64,000 nt of DNA, from contig OY101126.1 in assembly GCA_956465555.1 (NCBI GenBank), positions 1,096,501 through 1,160,500 on the forward strand. The letters run 5' to 3'. A program made the translations under genes and the position numbers. Origin of the DNA: Nitzschia sp. pyKryTriq1. Its lineage: Eukaryota; Bacillariophyta; Bacillariophyceae; Bacillariales; Bacillariaceae. This document shows positions 41,647 through 51,725 of the stretch, in pieces; the first letter of the stretch is position 1; the number at the start of each line of letters is the position of its first letter. The notes beneath the pieces were generated by a model, which saw only the letters and a list, made by a program, of their open reading frames with translations, made no database searches and was not told the origin of the DNA.

Positions 41647-43743
41647 ATGCTGTCACCAAAGTCTGCTACGAATTATAAGACTCATACTACGACTACAACG
41701 TGCACCGCAAACAAGCCAAGAAACAGCATGTTCGAGATTCGTGTCGCCGTCATTGGCTACGTTTCCGTCGGCAAAACCACTCTGATCAATGCCTTGTTGG
41801 GCCAAGAATTCGGAGAGGTGGGCATGCAACGCACCACATCCGTCGTCCACTCGTTTGGTATTACTTCTCCATCAAATACATCATCACCATCAGCAGCAGC
41901 AGGAGAAGGAGAAGAAGAGTCGTCGTCGTCGGATAGTGATTCCTTTCTGAAAGTGGGGGACGACGACGACAGCCAGAACACGCTTCTTTCTGCCACTGTA
42001 GCCCTGAAGGAGACTAAGGCAGACAACGCCAACTTTCGTGATAGTACGGTCGTTCACGAGCATCGCTTGGAGATTGGTCCGATACGAGTAGATCACAGAC
42101 TCTTGCAGCATCCAATGCGTCCTGATACTCAGCTTGTGCTTGTGGATATTCCTGGAATCAACGAAGCAGGAGGAACGAGTTCTTCGAAATTTAAAGACTA
42201 CGTTACCGATCACTGGCATACCTTTGATGTAGTGGTATTGCTGATGGATGCGCGAGAAGGAGTCCGAACAGAAGAACAACGTTCACTCCTTCAACTCGCC
42301 AAGGACAATAATAGTAGCGCCAACGACGTTCCACTCATTATACTCCAAAACAAGGTGGACGATCCTGAGAATGAGGAGCAACAGCTTTTACTGGGTGAGG
42401 CTCGAGAGGCCATAGCCGAATTATTTGGGGTCAGTGATCGGCAGACAGCCTTGCAGACGACTCTTCAAAAAATGCACCATCATCATGATGATGCTTCGAT
42501 TTCGCCGCCACCACAAAATAATGATACCCCGGAGCAGCATGATATGTTTCCGGTAGTCGTACCCATGTCGGCCATGTATGCCTTTTGCTATCGTTGTGGA
42601 TCGCAACTTTCCTATGAGGAATTTTGCCAGATGGATCGAGACTTTATTGACAAAATTGGCAAGGATAGCTACGGTCGCCAATGGCGTCGGTGGGACAAAC
42701 AGGAGCAGCTACTAAAGGCCTACCAAGCGGTCAGTAATGCGGAAGAGTGTCAATATGGTTTGGAGGCTAGCAACTTTGGTCCGTTTACCAAAGTTCTATC
42801 CATTTGTATTGGCGACGAAAATCATCAAACTAAACTTATCGAAAAACAAATTGACGTGGCGCTGAGTAAAATCCAAAATGGAACAGCAATATCCGACTCC
42901 GATCTTGTTGCGGACTTGTTGTTGGTGCACAAGAAGCTTCAAGCTCTGGGAAAGTCGACAGATCATCTCGCTGCTGTATTTTGGAGCTCATACGAGCGTT
43001 TGAAAACCAAGGCATTCGAAGATTTTCAACGTGATTTTAGCGTCCATTCGTTGGCCATCCCCATGGATCAGCTCTTCGACTACTACAAAAACGCACTTAC
43101 TGTACTTCAGTGGCCACTAGGGGAGACTGAGAAGGTAATCGACAAAGCGAAAGAAATGGTCCTTCAATACGCGGTTGGTGTGACTACTTCGGAACACTTC
43201 CAGGCGAAACACCAAAACGACCAAGCGATGATTCTTGGAAGTATGCTTCTGGCCTCGAGCGAGACCTTCCACATGCATTTTGGCGTTCTTAAACTACATC
43301 TCGAGTCCAAGTACAAATTCGATGATGGTCTGGCACGAGAGGGATACTGTTGTCAAAAGGAACTGAAAGTCGACAAGTATGGCAAAGGGACGGAATACTG
43401 CACTGCCTGTGAGACAGTGTATGTGCAGGCCCAAACAACGGATTGTCCCCACTGTCTTCAACACGAGGATTGGGGAGTGAACGTGCTTTCCTGGAAAATC
43501 GGTGTGAAGGATAGAAGAACTGCCTATTGTAATTATTGTGAATGGTCATTTGAAGCCAGAAAAGGCCCTCCCCCCACGATGAAAGTAGAAAATGCCATGC
43601 TGGTTCCGGTCGACGAAGAAGCCTACAAGGAATATTTGACTGTGGTTGTGCCTGAATCGTTGAAGGATCCTTCTCATTTTGGATATGTCCTTTGGAAATG
43701 CTGTCAATTACTCAAAGCGTTGGAAAACGAGGGTTCTATGTAA
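41647..43743 (+). CDS. Dynamin-like large GTPase with C-terminal zinc-ribbon motifs
   Basis: Starting at MLSPKSATNY (an earlier in-frame ATG at 41497 is in promoter-like sequence) the protein has 698 residues. The G domain opens at VAVIGYVSVGKTTLINALLG (P-loop Gly37-Thr45). It continues with a switch-I Thr pair (QRTTSVVH), LVLVDIPGINEAGG (DxPG) and LIILQNKVD (NKxD), the arrangement of dynamin-superfamily GTPases. A Ser/Glu-rich insert lies in the switch I region. The middle is helical (ALSKIQNG..., LHKKLQAL). The last 150 residues carry paired cysteines: EYCTACETVY, DCPHCLQ and YCNYCEWSFE, which could form two zinc ribbons. Family members remodel membranes. The combination with zinc ribbons is unusual. 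No membrane helix seen. Confidence 0.75.
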   Translation: MLSPKSATNYKTHTTTTTCTANKPRNSMFEIRVAVIGYVSVGKTTLINALLGQEFGEVGMQRTTSVVHSFGITSPSNTSSPSAAAGEGEEESSSSDSDSFLKVGDDDDSQNTLLSATVALKETKADNANFRDSTVVHEHRLEIGPIRVDHRLLQHPMRPDTQLVLVDIPGINEAGGTSSSKFKDYVTDHWHTFDVVVLLMDAREGVRTEEQRSLLQLAKDNNSSANDVPLIILQNKVDDPENEEQQLLLGEAREAIAELFGVSDRQTALQTTLQKMHHHHDDASISPPPQNNDTPEQHDMFPVVVPMSAMYAFCYRCGSQLSYEEFCQMDRDFIDKIGKDSYGRQWRRWDKQEQLLKAYQAVSNAEECQYGLEASNFGPFTKVLSICIGDENHQTKLIEKQIDVALSKIQNGTAISDSDLVADLLLVHKKLQALGKSTDHLAAVFWSSYERLKTKAFEDFQRDFSVHSLAIPMDQLFDYYKNALTVLQWPLGETEKVIDKAKEMVLQYAVGVTTSEHFQAKHQNDQAMILGSMLLASSETFHMHFGVLKLHLESKYKFDDGLAREGYCCQKELKVDKYGKGTEYCTACETVYVQAQTTDCPHCLQHEDWGVNVLSWKIGVKDRRTAYCNYCEWSFEARKGPPPTMKVENAMLVPVDEEAYKEYLTVVVPESLKDPSHFGYVLWKCCQLLKALENEGSM

Positions 43744-43811
43744 TTCTTATTAGCTGATGCAGAGCGATTGCGACTTGTCATCTCGAAGTACTGTATTTTC
43801 ATCTTTGTTAT

Positions 43812-46034
43812 CTAGTAGATGAGATTACCTTGCGCTGCGTTGGCACTGGCTGCCGGATGCCTGGCCAGCTTGTCTGGAACAGGTTGTCCGGTCGACTCCA
43901 AATAATGTTTGAGGGGCGCCATAATACCAACGTCCTCTTCGGTCAACAGAGAAGTTGCCTGTCCTTGCTTCCCCGCCCGCCCTGTTCGTCCAATCCGGTG
44001 ACTGTAGCTATCAATTGACCGACTCGGCAAATCGAAATTAATGACATGGGCGACATTGGGAATGTCGAGACCACGTCCCGCTACATCTGTTGCCACGAGA
44101 ACCACACCCCCTTGCCGGAATTTGGCTAGATTCTCTTCTCGTTGCTCTTGCGATTTGCCTCCATGCAACACCACACAGGGTCTACCGATCCGTTCCACCA
44201 TGCGTCCGACACCGTCTGCATGCTTCTTCTCGTTTACGAATACGATTACTTTCTCTCGCATAAAGCGGGGATTCAAAATCAAGTCTCTCAACGCCTTTTC
44301 TTTTTGAGAAGGACTCGACAAAAAGATAACACGCTGCACGATACGATTGTTCTTGCTGGAGTCTTGATCTCCGATGGAAATAACAGCCGGATGTCGCAAG
44401 TAGCGTTTGGCCATGCGTTCGACCTCCAGTGGCATGGTCGCACTGAACATGGCCGTCAAACGATGACGAGGTAAAGCGCCTTGCCTGGCTTGCAGTTGGG
44501 CCCGATCGTCTTCTTCTTGTTTGTAGGCTTCATCTTCGTTTTCGCTCTTGAGTAAACCGCCCATGGCATCCAGAATCGATTCCATTTGTGGAGCAAATCC
44601 CATATCAATCATTCGATCGGCTTCATCCAACACAATATAGCAGCATTGATTCAGTACCATATACGCCATTTCAATACAATCATTGATTCGCCCCGGTGTT
44701 CCCACCACCACATGCACCCCCTCTCGCAATTCTTGCGCTTGATGTTGAATGGACTGCCCACCCACCACAGCGGCGGCTTTAATGTTCGACTGCCGACTCA
44801 ATAGTTTTTGAAATTCACCATGGATTTGGAGGGCCAATTCACGAGTGGGGGCCAAGACCAAGGCCAGGGGGCCATCGTCGGCGACCCGGGCGGTAATGTT
44901 AGGAGACAATTGCAGTATATATTGCAAGAGAGGGAGTCCAAAGGCGGCTGTTTTTCCGCTTCCCGTTTCGGCAATTCCAATCAAATCCCGGCGTTGTAAT
45001 CCAATCGGAATGGCTTGTCGCTGAATCGGAGTGGGTTCTCTGTATTTCAAGACATTTTCAATGGCTGAAAGAAGAGAATCATCCAACAGGTTACCTTCTC
45101 GAAAGTCGCGAAGTGGAGGCGGGGCCCGACCTCCCTTGACGACAATTTCATAATTTTCTCGAAAGATCCTCCAATCCCTGGCTGTCATTTGATCCAAGGG
45201 TTTGTTCTGAACAGACCAGACAGTAGCCTTTTTGTGATTCTTGTGAGACAAGAGAGGATCTACCTTTTCCTTCTTTTTTTTCATCGTTGCAACATCGGCC
45301 GCATTGTAAGTATTGTTTGTAGTTTTGGGAGGTGCCACGACCGCATACAAAGGATCACTTTGGTCGAGAGTGTCATCTGTATTGTCCCATTCAAAACGAA
45401 AAATAGTCTTTTTGCTACCCATTTTGGAGCCTTCCTTTTTCCGCTTTTTGTTGTTGTTGTTGTTGTTGTTGTTGTTTTGAGACGATGATGATCGTTGATT
45501 ATTGTTGTTGTTATCTTGGGATGGATTGGTAGAGGATGCGACAGCGGAAGCCTCCACTGCAGTCTTTCCCAAGTACGTTTGGCGTATGGCCTGGCGCTCC
45601 TTGTCGCTCCAGCTGTTGTTATTATTGAACTTTCCAGTATTATTGTTATTGTAAGAATAGGAAGACGCAGGTTTGGTTGCTGATGCTGTTGCTGGAAGGA
45701 GGTTTGATTTCTGGGAGTCGGTCGTAGTAGTCGGCTTTTCTTCGGCTTGCTCTTCTTGTTGCTTTTGCCGTTGCCGTTTCGACACAAATTTAATTTGCGA
45801 GTTGGAAGTGGCGGATACTGCTGCTGGTATTATGGCGGACGCTTGCTGCTGTTGCTGCTTTTGCCGTTCGGCCGCTTTTTGGGCTAGGGCTCGTTCCAAG
45901 GCTCGTTGTTCGGCCCGTTCTTCCGCCCGTTTGGCTGCCGCTGCAGCCGCCAAGGCTTCTTTCTGTTGTTCGGGCGTCAAATGCGCCAAGAGCGAAGGAT
46001 CCAACAGTGATGAAGCTGAGGATGAGGCATCCAT
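43812..46034 (-). CDS. PRP28: PRP28/DDX23-type DEAD-box RNA helicase
   Basis: The 740-residue protein has an Ala/Lys/Gln-rich coiled head (residues 20-190) and then the PRP28-specific lead FRFEWDNTDDT...DPLY and MTARDWRIFRENYEI. The helicase core shows every motif: REPTPIQRQAIPIG (Q motif), AETGSGKT (I), PTRELALQ (Ia), VGTPGR, VLDEADRMIDMGF (II), MFSATMP (III), ATDVAGRGLDIP (V) and HRIGRTGRAG (VI). PRP28 is a U5 snRNP helicase that exchanges U1 for U6 at the 5' splice site. The head is Lys/Glu/Arg-mixed rather than the RS-rich head of animal DDX23. No intron. The gene ends 68 bp from the convergent GTPase gene. Confidence 0.92.
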   Translation of the reverse strand: MDASSSASSLLDPSLLAHLTPEQQKEALAAAAAAKRAEERAEQRALERALAQKAAERQKQQQQQASAIIPAAVSATSNSQIKFVSKRQRQKQQEEQAEEKPTTTTDSQKSNLLPATASATKPASSYSYNNNNTGKFNNNNSWSDKERQAIRQTYLGKTAVEASAVASSTNPSQDNNNNNQRSSSSQNNNNNNNNNKKRKKEGSKMGSKKTIFRFEWDNTDDTLDQSDPLYAVVAPPKTTNNTYNAADVATMKKKKEKVDPLLSHKNHKKATVWSVQNKPLDQMTARDWRIFRENYEIVVKGGRAPPPLRDFREGNLLDDSLLSAIENVLKYREPTPIQRQAIPIGLQRRDLIGIAETGSGKTAAFGLPLLQYILQLSPNITARVADDGPLALVLAPTRELALQIHGEFQKLLSRQSNIKAAAVVGGQSIQHQAQELREGVHVVVGTPGRINDCIEMAYMVLNQCCYIVLDEADRMIDMGFAPQMESILDAMGGLLKSENEDEAYKQEEDDRAQLQARQGALPRHRLTAMFSATMPLEVERMAKRYLRHPAVISIGDQDSSKNNRIVQRVIFLSSPSQKEKALRDLILNPRFMREKVIVFVNEKKHADGVGRMVERIGRPCVVLHGGKSQEQREENLAKFRQGGVVLVATDVAGRGLDIPNVAHVINFDLPSRSIDSYSHRIGRTGRAGKQGQATSLLTEEDVGIMAPLKHYLESTGQPVPDKLARHPAASANAAQGNLIY

Positions 46035-46657
46035 GATGGTGGTGGTGGTGATTGTTGTGAAGTAGGAGAGTTGGGAGTACGTATGTGCAAGCAGATTTGG
46101 GCCGAATCGTCAGGGTGAATGATGATGTTAATGAGAGATGCGCCGCGGCAAGCTAGTAATAGGGCGAGCGATGGGGAATAAACGCAAAAGCGTTTATGCA
46201 CTAATATCGGTACGGTCTCCCTGTTTCCACGTGGAAGTCCACAGAAGAAGATCTGTCGCCGTACGTCATTCGTACGTGAGTCAAAGGGGATCCCTCAAAT
46301 TCACTACATGCTCTACTGGATGCATGATGAGGAGTAACACCCAACCGCATACTGTATGCTGTTCGAACCGTACCAGTACGAGTATGATGGAACAACGATC
46401 ATTGGTCAACAAGCATATTTTAAACGAAGAAAGGTCTATTTTTATTATTAGATGATGATGATCATCATGCTTCGTTCAGTCGTCTTTCTTCATGTGGGTT
46501 CGTTGGTGATGCGTTACTTCCGAGCAGTCAGTCTTGGTCAAAACCAGAAGCTGCCTGCAAAGCATAGACGGAAGGATGAATACGTCACCCAAGTGTCTTT
46601 TTCATGTGCATTTCTTGGTTCAATTCTCCCTCTCTAGCTAACGTAGGGTAGCGTAGT
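46035..46657. other. Spacer upstream of the PRP28 gene
   Basis: 623 bp between the PRP28 start and the 3' end of the TIM21/COA1-like gene. GTACCAGTACGAGTA motif near 46370. No gene seen. Confidence 0.4.
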
Positions 46658-47637
46658 CTAGTGTGGTGCTTCCTTTCCAGTCGTCGCCTCCGCTGCTGCT
46701 CGATTAATGTGGACAGATCCCGCCAACATGGCCAAACTCAACCCACTTCGTTTGCTGACACGAGTGACTTCTTCTTGGTTTCCTACCAAAAAGATGGCTT
46801 CATCACCTTCCGTAGTTCCACCTTTGTGTTCATTGCCTGTTTCATAATCCACCTTGAGAAGAGTCGTTTGCAAGCTAGGCCAGAACCATCTTCCGCCTCC
46901 TTTTACCGCCTCACAAGTCACTAGCCCGGTCCGGTAGGGAGGTCCCGACGCCGTCACATCAAACAGCATTTGAATCCGAGGAGGTTTCCATACTGGGTTA
47001 CGATCCTCATCCAATTCCAACTTTCCCGCATCCAGGCGGTAGCTTCGCAAGCTACCCGGCTGGATTCCATCGCCTAAGGCGCTTTGAACCTTGGCATCAT
47101 TCATGACCCAATGGCTACAATAACGAAAGACTGGATCAGCTCGAATGGTGAGATTGTCCAAGGTAAGCGCCGTCAAACCTCCGAGTACTGTTGGTAATGG
47201 TAATGACAAAAGAGCAATAGCCAATCATATGATGCTGTGAGAAACGAATTTTGTATGTATGAACTAGACTGGCAACACAACAAAAAATGGCAAAAATACT
47301 TACAGGAGGCCGTTCCAAAGCCAGTATAAAATCCCCATTTCGCGACAACGGTGGGAGTCAAATGAGTAAAGAAGGAAGTAAATTGGAGGAATGCACGAGA
47401 TATAAAGTAAGCCCCGACAGATCCACCCGCCACAAGGGCGTAAAATTGATTTTGCGGAGTGAAAACGACCGACATGATCTGATGCTTGGTACTCGCGATG
47501 AAGCCTTCGGGAGGTTTATCGTCTTCTTTGGAGGAGCTTGAAAAGTAGTGCATGCCACTGCTCATCACTGGTCGCATGCTCGATCCCCTAACTCTCGGTG
47601 CTGCCAACAACGGCCTTATCATTGCGGTTCGGATCAT
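46658..47637 (-). CDS. Mitochondrial TIM21/COA1-like membrane protein (one intron)
   Basis: Exons 47637-47304 and 47187-46658 give 287 residues; the 116 bp intron starts GTAAGT and ends CCAACAG, and joining gives TASLLGGLTALTLDN. The start MIRTAMIRPLLAAPRVRG is a basic, acid-free presequence; the upstream ATG at 47727 was rejected for lack of it. One membrane helix follows (YALVAGGSVGAYFISRAFLQ). The matrix/intermembrane domain contains VMNDAKVQSALGDGIQPGSL, MLFDVTASGPPYRTGLVTCE and LKVDYETGNEHKGG. The 'V...LG..I..G' block after a single helix is how Coa1/Tim21-type proteins are built, acting in cytochrome oxidase assembly or TIM23 import. The assignment is from architecture and one block only. 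Confidence 0.55.
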
Positions 47638-48477
47638 GTTCTTTCTTTCTTCGACGTAATGTAGTACTACGACGGAAACGCCTTGGTCGCAAGGTGTGAT
47701 ACTGGCAAACTTTGTGGTGGAAGACAAACAACCTCAACAAGAGCAATAACGAAGGAGGCAACTCAGATGGTTGGTATTAGGTGTGAGAACATCATCGTCG
47801 AAGCTGGGAGCTTATTGCGATCTTTCTCTTTCGCCGCGCCGAGGAGCGCTGTTCGAATAATAACCTACAACGGACAGACGCGAGTCCCTTTACATATGAG
47901 ATCCGTGAATGAACAAGTGAAGCTAATCCATCAACGAACACTACGGACACTTATAGACCGCTGTCGAAACACTACCGGATCAGTACATTTGAAAGTGCAA
48001 ACAAGCACTCAATAGAGCTAAGAACACCCTGACACCGATAGCTCATTATTTTACATTTCGAAACTTCGAATCGTGTTTAGTAGTCAAAGTATTCAAAAGA
48101 GCCCGAATCGTCGAGTAGCCCGCGTGGAACTCTACGATTTCAACAGAGCGCCGACAAAAATTCTAATTTCGGGCTCCGCCCGAAATGTCCGCTACTGTCC
48201 GTTAGTGATGCGAGACGAACTATGTCGGACTTCAGAGTACAAAACCAAGTCGGAGTAGTCGCGAATTCCTGCTCCAGCAGTACCGGTACCGGTACCGGCA
48301 CTGTATCTTCTGGTGGAACGGACGCGCCATGACCTTTGTGGGAAGTAACACAGAATGTTTGTCTAAAAGATAACAGGTTCTAGAGTTTGTTTTGTGGCAG
48401 AGGTTTGTGTTTGGTCCAGCCAAATGAATAATCAGTACTATGGCTTTCATTACACACAAATCTACTATAGCGATTGG
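47638..48477. other. Spacer with a (GTACCG)n run
   Basis: 840 bp with no supported gene. GTACCGGTACCGGTACCGG lies at 48279-48297. A CGGGCTCCGCCCG palindrome lies near 48169-48181. Confidence 0.45.
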
Positions 48478-49113
48478 TTACTTTCCGTTGTTCTTTCCCC
48501 TACTAGACGATGATATCTTTTCGGTCGATGCAAGTAGCCGCAATCGAATCGGTCCCTTGATATCTTCCTCCGATAATCTGTCATGTTCGACAGCCTTTCC
48601 CTTTTGCAACACGTCAAGAAAATGTTCCCTGGCCAATTGGAAGGCAATAGATCGAGTCCGTTGCATCAATTGTTTCTTGCGTTGGTCGCTCAAGGACTTC
48701 CACGCAAAAATCTTACGTGGAATTTCGGATGGTCAGCATGTCTTGGTGCATCCTCGCTCGCAAACAATATCCCTCATTGTTTCCGTCAAGTCACGCATTT
48801 CTTCGTGGGCATAGTACTCCATGCTGTCCTCGTCGGGTTGCTCTCGGCTATCCATCGTCAGTGTTGACGTTGGACGGACCATGCTGGAACCTGATGGACT
48901 CGCAGCAAGCGGAGGAGGAGGAGCAACATCACGGGGGCTGTTGCATGCGTTAAACGTTGTATTGATGGTGCTATTCCGTCTGGGTGCCCGATGGTGCAAT
49001 GTTGTAGTCGTCGCCTCGAACACTTTCATTCGCTTCCGAGATGGCTGCATCGCGTGGCCGTTGTCCTCCTCGTCAACAAATGATGATGAAATGTCTTGCC
49101 CTCGTTTTGCCAT
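48478..49113 (-). CDS. Uncharacterised protein gene with one in-frame TGA
   Basis: A single reading frame runs from ATG at 49113 to the stop at 48478 and is broken only by a TGA at 48735-48733. The first 126 codons give a Ser/Pro-rich head and a helix ending ETMRDIVCERGCTKTC. The 84 codons after the TGA continue as PSEIPRKIFAWKSLSDQRKK and then QRTRSIAFQLAREHFLDVL, in keeping with one continuous domain. Possible explanations are a recent nonsense change (CGA to TGA), stop-codon read-through, TGA read as selenocysteine, or an unusually short intron (a GT...AG pair 54 bp apart would remove it in frame). No named domain recognised; the basic helix (KKQLMQRTRSIAFQLAREHF) may bind nucleic acid. 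I favour a recently damaged or recoded gene. Confidence 0.55.
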
Positions 49114-49799
49114 TTTGATGAATAAAATGAATATGTGATAAATGTAATATGAATGGTGGATGAAAAATTATGTGATTTCAAAACAAGAAAAAGATTTTTC
49201 GATGGTGAACGGAAGTTGATGGCTTCAAATTGTGAGTGTGGCTTTGGCGCACCCACCACCCACCCACCCCACTTCCACTACTTTTTCACCGTGGTGTGAT
49301 GATGAGTGACCCAACGCTTGGCTAATTCTTGCAAACAGCGTAACCCACGGCTCAAAACGATTGAAGCTTTTTCGTTAGATATGCCCCGTTGAAGTGCCCA
49401 TGCACTGCATGCGAGTTTTATAGTTAACCAAATTATTTTTTTGGTTGTCCGAGGCCGAACGGATGACAAAGATGACTTGATTGGGCGAAATTGTCCACAA
49501 TTTTGTGCCCGGGTCATCGGTTGAATTGTGAAATGAAGCCTCATCATCGCACACGTCGAACGGTCGCCCACGACGACGCGTTCAACGCACCTCAACGACG
49601 AAAAAGGCGATGCGTTGCCCTACAATCGTTGAGCGTTCGAAAAGACCTATATTACACTATAACTACTGCAGTTACAATCAACTCTTCCGTTTTGAGCGGC
49701 AACTTTTATTGTATCGACTGACTCGACAAAAGAAGTCGCTGCGCCTCGAGTCAGTCTCAAGGATGATGGGTCGTCACTCCTACTAGCCAGCAGCAGCCA
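49114..49799. other. Divergent spacer
   Basis: 686 bp upstream of both the in-frame-TGA gene and the aspartic protease. A minus-strand frame at 49278-49595 of about 105 codons has no recognisable features and was not called. Confidence 0.4.
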
Positions 49800-51116
49800 A
49801 TGGATCCTTCCATGGCGAATGATGATGGCGGCTGCTCATCCTGCTGGGCACGGCAACGAAGGCTTGTTGGGTTCCTGGGGATCTTTTGGATTTTGGAATT
49901 CTGGAACCACGTGGACGGCCTTTTAGTTTCCCCTTCGTCGAGAAGCAGTGGTACTTGTACCCACGCAGACTTCTTGAAAAGCCACGCTGGAAGAAACGAG
50001 GATCTGGCTCCCCATATCATCGACGACTGTGATGATTTTGCTCTGACAAGACGGAATGTCGTCAAAATATTGACAAGCATTGTTCCTTCCTACGTCGCCA
50101 TGCCAGCATTCGCGAAACTAACATCAAATGACGCCATAGACAATCGTAACGCCCAACTGACGGCAATACCAAAGCCTGCCTATGTGACAGTTCCGTTGAA
50201 ATTCACGGGACAAGAGCTGTTGATCTACTATCGAGTAGATGGAAGTTTGTTTCGGGCCGTTGTCGATACTGGAAGCCCCTTTTTGATGATTCCCGGATCC
50301 TGTGGCCCGAACACTCGATCTAAATCGGGATGCTACAAAGAGCAAGGTATGCCGTCAGGCTTACAAGATACCTTTGAGCAGTTTGATGGCTTTGAGGGCA
50401 ACGTCGAATGGCGCATGGCGCCCGTCACACTGGTCAATGCCACTGGAAGCTTAATGACCAAACCACCACTAATTACGTTTGGGGTCGCCTCGGAATCGAT
50501 TTTGGGTGGGCCTGGTGGGGTATTTTTTGGCCTTATTCGCGACACCGACACCTGGATTCGACCCAGCTTTTTGGGACAAACCTTGATTTCATCCATACAG
50601 TTCGACCTACAAAGTTCGCAAAAGACGTTGACGTTATCCCAAGACTCCCTGATTCCACCTGGACAAGACTCCATTCGGTTGACAACAGATCTGCGACGTA
50701 AATATGGAGATCCGGTCAATCATTACACCGCTCGGGCCCAGTCCATCACCGTCAACGGATTTCCCTTGGAAGGACCTGGGAAGAAGCCAATCTATGTGAT
50801 ATTTGATACGGGTGTCACAGGGATGGTCGTGAGTCAAGAGCTCTTCAATGAACGATATAGCACCGCCCGTCAACGACGAGAAAAGAATCTTTGGGGTCAT
50901 GTGGATGTTTCATTTGAGACCCAAATGGGTCAGACAGTGGTTTTATCTGCTGACAAGCCTCTGACTACATCCTTTGATCCTCAGAAAACATGGAAAAGGT
51001 TTCGCGGTCACTTGATTGTCATGGGATTATCCTTTCTGGATGGAAATCGAATCACGATTGATATCGATCACCAAAGTCTACTGGTGGAACGCAGCGAACA
51101 AGACGATGAGGGTTAA
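49800..51116 (+). CDS. Pepsin-like aspartic protease, possibly thylakoid-lumenal
   Basis: The 438-residue protein has two catalytic halves: FRAVVDTGSPFLMIPG (Asp156-Thr-Gly-Ser) and YVIFDTGVTGMVVSQELF at about residue 335, the paired D-T-G motifs of A1-type aspartic proteases. A hydrophobic segment at 23-36 (VGFLGIFWILEFW) is followed by GLLVSPSSR. A second signal follows at 84-105: RRNVVKILTSIVPSYVAMPA ending AFA. A twin arginine plus hydrophobic core plus A-x-A is what a thylakoid Tat signal looks like behind a plastid leader. The lumenal location is inference. The second motif has Val where Ser or Thr is usual after DTG, with Thr next. No intron. Confidence 0.7.
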   Translation: MDPSMANDDGGCSSCWARQRRLVGFLGIFWILEFWNHVDGLLVSPSSRSSGTCTHADFLKSHAGRNEDLAPHIIDDCDDFALTRRNVVKILTSIVPSYVAMPAFAKLTSNDAIDNRNAQLTAIPKPAYVTVPLKFTGQELLIYYRVDGSLFRAVVDTGSPFLMIPGSCGPNTRSKSGCYKEQGMPSGLQDTFEQFDGFEGNVEWRMAPVTLVNATGSLMTKPPLITFGVASESILGGPGGVFFGLIRDTDTWIRPSFLGQTLISSIQFDLQSSQKTLTLSQDSLIPPGQDSIRLTTDLRRKYGDPVNHYTARAQSITVNGFPLEGPGKKPIYVIFDTGVTGMVVSQELFNERYSTARQRREKNLWGHVDVSFETQMGQTVVLSADKPLTTSFDPQKTWKRFRGHLIVMGLSFLDGNRITIDIDHQSLLVERSEQDDEG

Positions 51117-51725
51117 CTAAGAATTAACAATTCTCTATTATAGCCAATTTTCGAATTTTCCTTCGAGTTTTTGTTCCTTTTATTCTTTGGACTGATTCTT
51201 TATTCTAGTAGCTAGTCAAGCCACATGAACAACATGTTCGTGTACTTGGGGCTTTCGCATCAGATCGCCAGACCCAGATCACCAGACCCAGTACATATGT
51301 CTATCGAGGTGCCAATCTCTACTAGAGATCTATTCATACAAGCATAATAATATGATACTGCACGTAGCTTTATTTTGAGCGTGCTTTCCAGGTACTGTAT
51401 TAGTCTTTAATAAACGGACGAGGGATGGACGGATCAAATCGAAATGGTGACTTTTCCCTTTTTTTCGTTTTGGCGAAAAAAATAGGTAGAACGGAACGAA
51501 AAAGATCGAAAAAAGATGATCGCTTTTGTCAAAATGACAGAAATGACCGAAAACCTCGTCGGTACAATCTGTTGTGGATCGCTTGGATCTTCGAAGCCGC
51601 GAGATGAGACGCGATGACAGAAATAAAGGAGGAAGGAGAGGAGAGGGAAAAAGCCAAAACTTTGAGTCCGATCTGATGTTGTTCTACCCAAACATTGCCC
51701 AGGCATGATGAGATGAAGACGTTGG
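51117..51725. other. Spacer between the protease and oxygenase genes
   Basis: 609 bp on the same strand. It contains a CAGATCGCCAGACCCAGATCACCAGACCCAG imperfect tandem pair near 51261-51291 (AGATC(G/A)CCAGACCC repeated). No gene seen. Confidence 0.4.

Noticed and set aside
49278-49595. 105-codon minus-strand frame
   Set aside because: No domain, signal, or paralog; lies in a divergent promoter region.
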